NCBI GenBank assembly: GCA_004556005.1
Contig: SFJA01000038.1
Span: forward strand, 1 to 16,339
Direction: 5' to 3'
DNA from: Bacteroidales bacterium
GTDB lineage: Bacteria > Bacteroidota > Bacteroidia > Bacteroidales > UBA932
DNA length: 16,339 nt
The notes under the pieces: model-generated
Database searches by the model: none
Seen by the model: only the letters and a program-made list of their open reading frames with translations
Told to the model about the DNA's origin: nothing
Part shown: one piece after another, positions 13,944-16,339 of the stretch
Layout: each line of letters starts with the position of its first letter
How positions within the stretch are numbered: the stretch's first letter is position 1
Position numbers and translations under genes: made by a program

Positions 13944-16339
13944 ATGCAAAGTAAAGGTGCTATCAGGCTTGTGGCAATCCTTCTCGTGCTGGCTTGCGTA
14001 TGGCAGCTCTCCTTCACTCTGGTTTCCAAGATCCAGAGCGGCAAGGCTGAGAAGCGTGCGGAGGCGGCAGCGGAGGCAGTTCAGCTCACAGACAGGTTTG
14101 CAGCCGTCGCTGATGCCGACAAAGCCTTTTTCCTCGACTCTCTCAAGAAGAGCGAGACCCGTCGTTACACAGACTCGATTGCTAACGAGAAAGTTTATTT
14201 CGGTTATACCTACAAGGACGTACAGACCAATGAGCTCAACCTCGGTCTCGACCTCAAGGGCGGTATGAACGTGATGCTTCAGGTTCAGCTCGAGGACCTT
14301 GTCAAGGCTCTTGCAGGAGACAACCAGACCCCTGCATTCAACCAGGCCCTCCAGCTCGCCAAGCAGCGCAGCGTAAACTCTCAGAGCGACTTCATCACCC
14401 TCTTCGCAGAGGCTTGGAAGGAAGTTGCCCCGGGACAGAGGCTCGCTCAGGTGTTCGGAACGTACGAGATGCGCGAGCGCATCAGACCTGAGTCCAGCGA
14501 CGAAGAAGTCGTAAAGGTTATCCGCGAAGACGCCGAGTCTGCCATCGCAAACTCATTCAACGTGCTCCGCAACCGTATCGACCGTTTCGGCGTGACCCAG
14601 CCTTCAATCCAGAAGATTGGCAACACCGGACGCATTCTTGTCGAGCTCCCTGGCGTAAAGGAGCCGGAGCGTGTCCGCAAACTGCTTCAGGGAACCGCTT
14701 CGCTCGAATTCTGGCCTACTTTCGACTGCTCCGAGATCCTTCCTTTCCTCATCGAGGCCAACGGTCTGCTTGCACAGTACAACAACGCAGCCGAGGAAGC
14801 TGCCGCTTCAGAGCCTGTAGAAGAGGCTGAAGAGACTGCAGAGTCAGATGCAGTGGCAGAGGCCCTTAAGGCACAGGAGAGCGTGGATAACGCAGACCTT
14901 GATCAGTTTAAGAAGCAGAATCCTCTCTTTGCACTCCTTTCCCCTAACCAGAACAGGGGTACAGCCTGCATCGGCTACGCAGTAGGCGCCGATACCGCAG
15001 CTGTCAACAGGATGCTCAAGGACAAGAGGGTGGCAGACATCTTCCCTGCAGAGTTCAGACCTCTCTGGAGCGTCAAGCCGGTTGACGGTGGCAACGTATA
15101 TGAGCTCGTTGCAATCAAGGTGACCTCACGTGACGGAAAGGCTCCTCTTGACGGCGATGCAGTCGAGGATGCACGCGTATCATACGACAATACCCGCCGC
15201 AACGGTGAGCCAGGCGTTTCAATGACCATGAACGCCAGCGGCGCCAACACCTGGGCAAAACTTACCAAGGAAAATATAGGCAAGCAGATTGCCATCGTTC
15301 TCGACGACGCGGTTTACTCATATCCTGTTGTTCAGAACGAAATCACCGGAGGCAATTCCTCAATTACCGGAAACTTCACGGTTGAGGAGGCAAACGACCT
15401 TACCAACGTGCTCAAGTCAGGTAAGCTCCCAGCACCTGCAAGCATCGTTCAGGAGCAGGTTGTAGGACCTTCACTCGGTGCAGAGTCAATCAGGAGCGGT
15501 CTCATCTCATTCGTAATCGCGTTTGTACTCGTGCTCCTCTATATGATACTCTTCTACAGCGGAGCAGGTCTCGCCGCCGACCTTGCGCTTCTCACCAACG
15601 TGGTACTCCTCTTCGGAGCCCTTACCTCATTCGGTGCAGTGCTTACCCTGCCTGGTATCGCAGGTCTCATCCTTACCCTCGGTATGGCCGTGGATGCCAA
15701 CGTGATCATCTATGAGCGCATCAAGGAGGAACTCAAGGCAGGCAAGGGTCTCGGAAAGGCAGTTGCAGACGGTTACAAAAATGCCTACTCTGCAATTATC
15801 GACGGTCAGGTGACCACTCTCCTTACCGGTCTCGTGCTCTTCTTCTTCGGAACGGGCCCTATCAAGGGATTTGCAACCACCCTCATCATCGGTATCATCA
15901 CCTCTGTCCTTACCTCCATCTTCATCACCCGCCTCATCTTCGAGGACCGCATCAAGGCAGGAAAGGGCATCACTTTCGAGAACAAGTTCACCAGCAACTT
16001 CCTCAAGGGAACCAAAATTGACTTCCTTGCAGGCCGCAAGTGGTCATACATCGTTTCAGGCGTTCTCATCCTCATCTCCCTGGTATCCATCTTCACCAAG
16101 GGCTTTACCTATGGCGTTGACTTCACCGGAGGCCGTACCTATGTAGTACGCTTCGACCAGCCTGTTACGGCAGAAGAAGTTCGCGGAGCCGTTTATGACG
16201 TATTTACCGCCGGAGACGCCGAGTCTTCAGTAGAGGTTAAGCAGTTCGGTGGAGACTCACAGATGAAGATCACCACTTCATACAAGTACAAGAACGACGA
16301 CTCAAGCGTCGATACCGAGATTGAAGGAATGCTGTACGA
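13944..16339 (+). CDS. secDF: Protein translocase subunit SecDF, fused (3' end outside window)
   Basis: Inner-membrane accessory subunit of the Sec translocon that uses the proton gradient to help complete protein export. SecD and SecF are one chain, as is usual in Bacteroidota. The frame is open to the window edge with 798 codons visible; the family is about 1000 residues. A first membrane segment lies at about 7-27. The SecD signature LGLDLKGG is at 100-107; the periplasmic P1 region follows, then SecD membrane helices from about residue 515 with GMAVDANVIIYERIKEEL and GLVLFFFGTGPIKGFA. The SecF half starts around residue 690, with YGVDFTGGR at 723-731. An Ala/Glu-rich acidic stretch (about 283-322) interrupts the P1 region. 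ATG at 13944 gives the expected short cytosolic N-terminus. It has its own TAnnTTTG element, so it is probably transcribed separately from malQ. Confidence 0.96.
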   Translation, partial: MQSKGAIRLVAILLVLACVWQLSFTLVSKIQSGKAEKRAEAAAEAVQLTDRFAAVADADKAFFLDSLKKSETRRYTDSIANEKVYFGYTYKDVQTNELNLGLDLKGGMNVMLQVQLEDLVKALAGDNQTPAFNQALQLAKQRSVNSQSDFITLFAEAWKEVAPGQRLAQVFGTYEMRERIRPESSDEEVVKVIREDAESAIANSFNVLRNRIDRFGVTQPSIQKIGNTGRILVELPGVKEPERVRKLLQGTASLEFWPTFDCSEILPFLIEANGLLAQYNNAAEEAAASEPVEEAEETAESDAVAEALKAQESVDNADLDQFKKQNPLFALLSPNQNRGTACIGYAVGADTAAVNRMLKDKRVADIFPAEFRPLWSVKPVDGGNVYELVAIKVTSRDGKAPLDGDAVEDARVSYDNTRRNGEPGVSMTMNASGANTWAKLTKENIGKQIAIVLDDAVYSYPVVQNEITGGNSSITGNFTVEEANDLTNVLKSGKLPAPASIVQEQVVGPSLGAESIRSGLISFVIAFVLVLLYMILFYSGAGLAADLALLTNVVLLFGALTSFGAVLTLPGIAGLILTLGMAVDANVIIYERIKEELKAGKGLGKAVADGYKNAYSAIIDGQVTTLLTGLVLFFFGTGPIKGFATTLIIGIITSVLTSIFITRLIFEDRIKAGKGITFENKFTSNFLKGTKIDFLAGRKWSYIVSGVLILISLVSIFTKGFTYGVDFTGGRTYVVRFDQPVTAEEVRGAVYDVFTAGDAESSVEVKQFGGDSQMKITTSYKYKNDDSSVDTEIEGMLY

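Overview
The window reads as chromosomal DNA from a member of the Bacteroidota, most likely order Bacteroidales. The evidence is the -7 promoter motif TAnnTTTG upstream of several genes, the near absence of Shine-Dalgarno sequences, a long DnaE with an intact PHP metal site, a fused SecDF, a DPE2-type MalQ, and a serine palmitoyltransferase (sphingolipid synthesis, common in this order). Base composition is moderately GC-rich in genes and AT-rich in promoters. The genus cannot be fixed from this sequence; a Rikenellaceae-like or Cryptobacteroides-like gut lineage is only a guess. I see no tRNA, rRNA, CRISPR array, insertion sequence, phage gene or broken gene, and no gene-free stretch over 300 bases. 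The two end genes are cut by the window edges.

Layout. (1) Bases 1-989 hold the 3' part of a GH29 alpha-L-fucosidase, followed after 4 bases by dnaE (994-4854), the replicative DNA polymerase III alpha subunit. (2) Convergent to dnaE lies a HI0933-family flavoprotein on the minus strand (4880-6097). (3) From a divergent AT-rich promoter region runs a plus-strand set: an NfeD-like membrane protein, a flotillin, and a 70-residue Cro/C1-type regulator whose start overlaps the flotillin stop. (4) gdhA (NADP-type glutamate dehydrogenase) sits on the minus strand, tail to tail with the regulator and only 6 bases away. (5) Divergent from gdhA is a tightly packed run: serine palmitoyltransferase, a short-chain dehydrogenase that is a good candidate for 3-ketosphinganine reductase, and malQ, with junctions of a 1-base overlap and a 2-base gap. 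(6) secDF, with its own TAnnTTTG promoter, runs off the right edge.

How the genes work together. The NfeD-like protein and flotillin form a recognised membrane-microdomain pair; here a small DNA-binding protein is added to it. Serine palmitoyltransferase and the reductase would carry out the first two steps of sphingolipid base synthesis. GdhA, MalQ, the fucosidase, DnaE and SecDF are nitrogen, glycan, replication and secretion functions with no obvious shared pathway.

No clearly new system stands out. The points most worth following up are the flotillin-NfeD-regulator coupling with its duplicated start region, the spt-reductase pair, the abutting divergent gdhA/spt promoters, and an unusually short MalQ with altered residues after its third catalytic aspartate.
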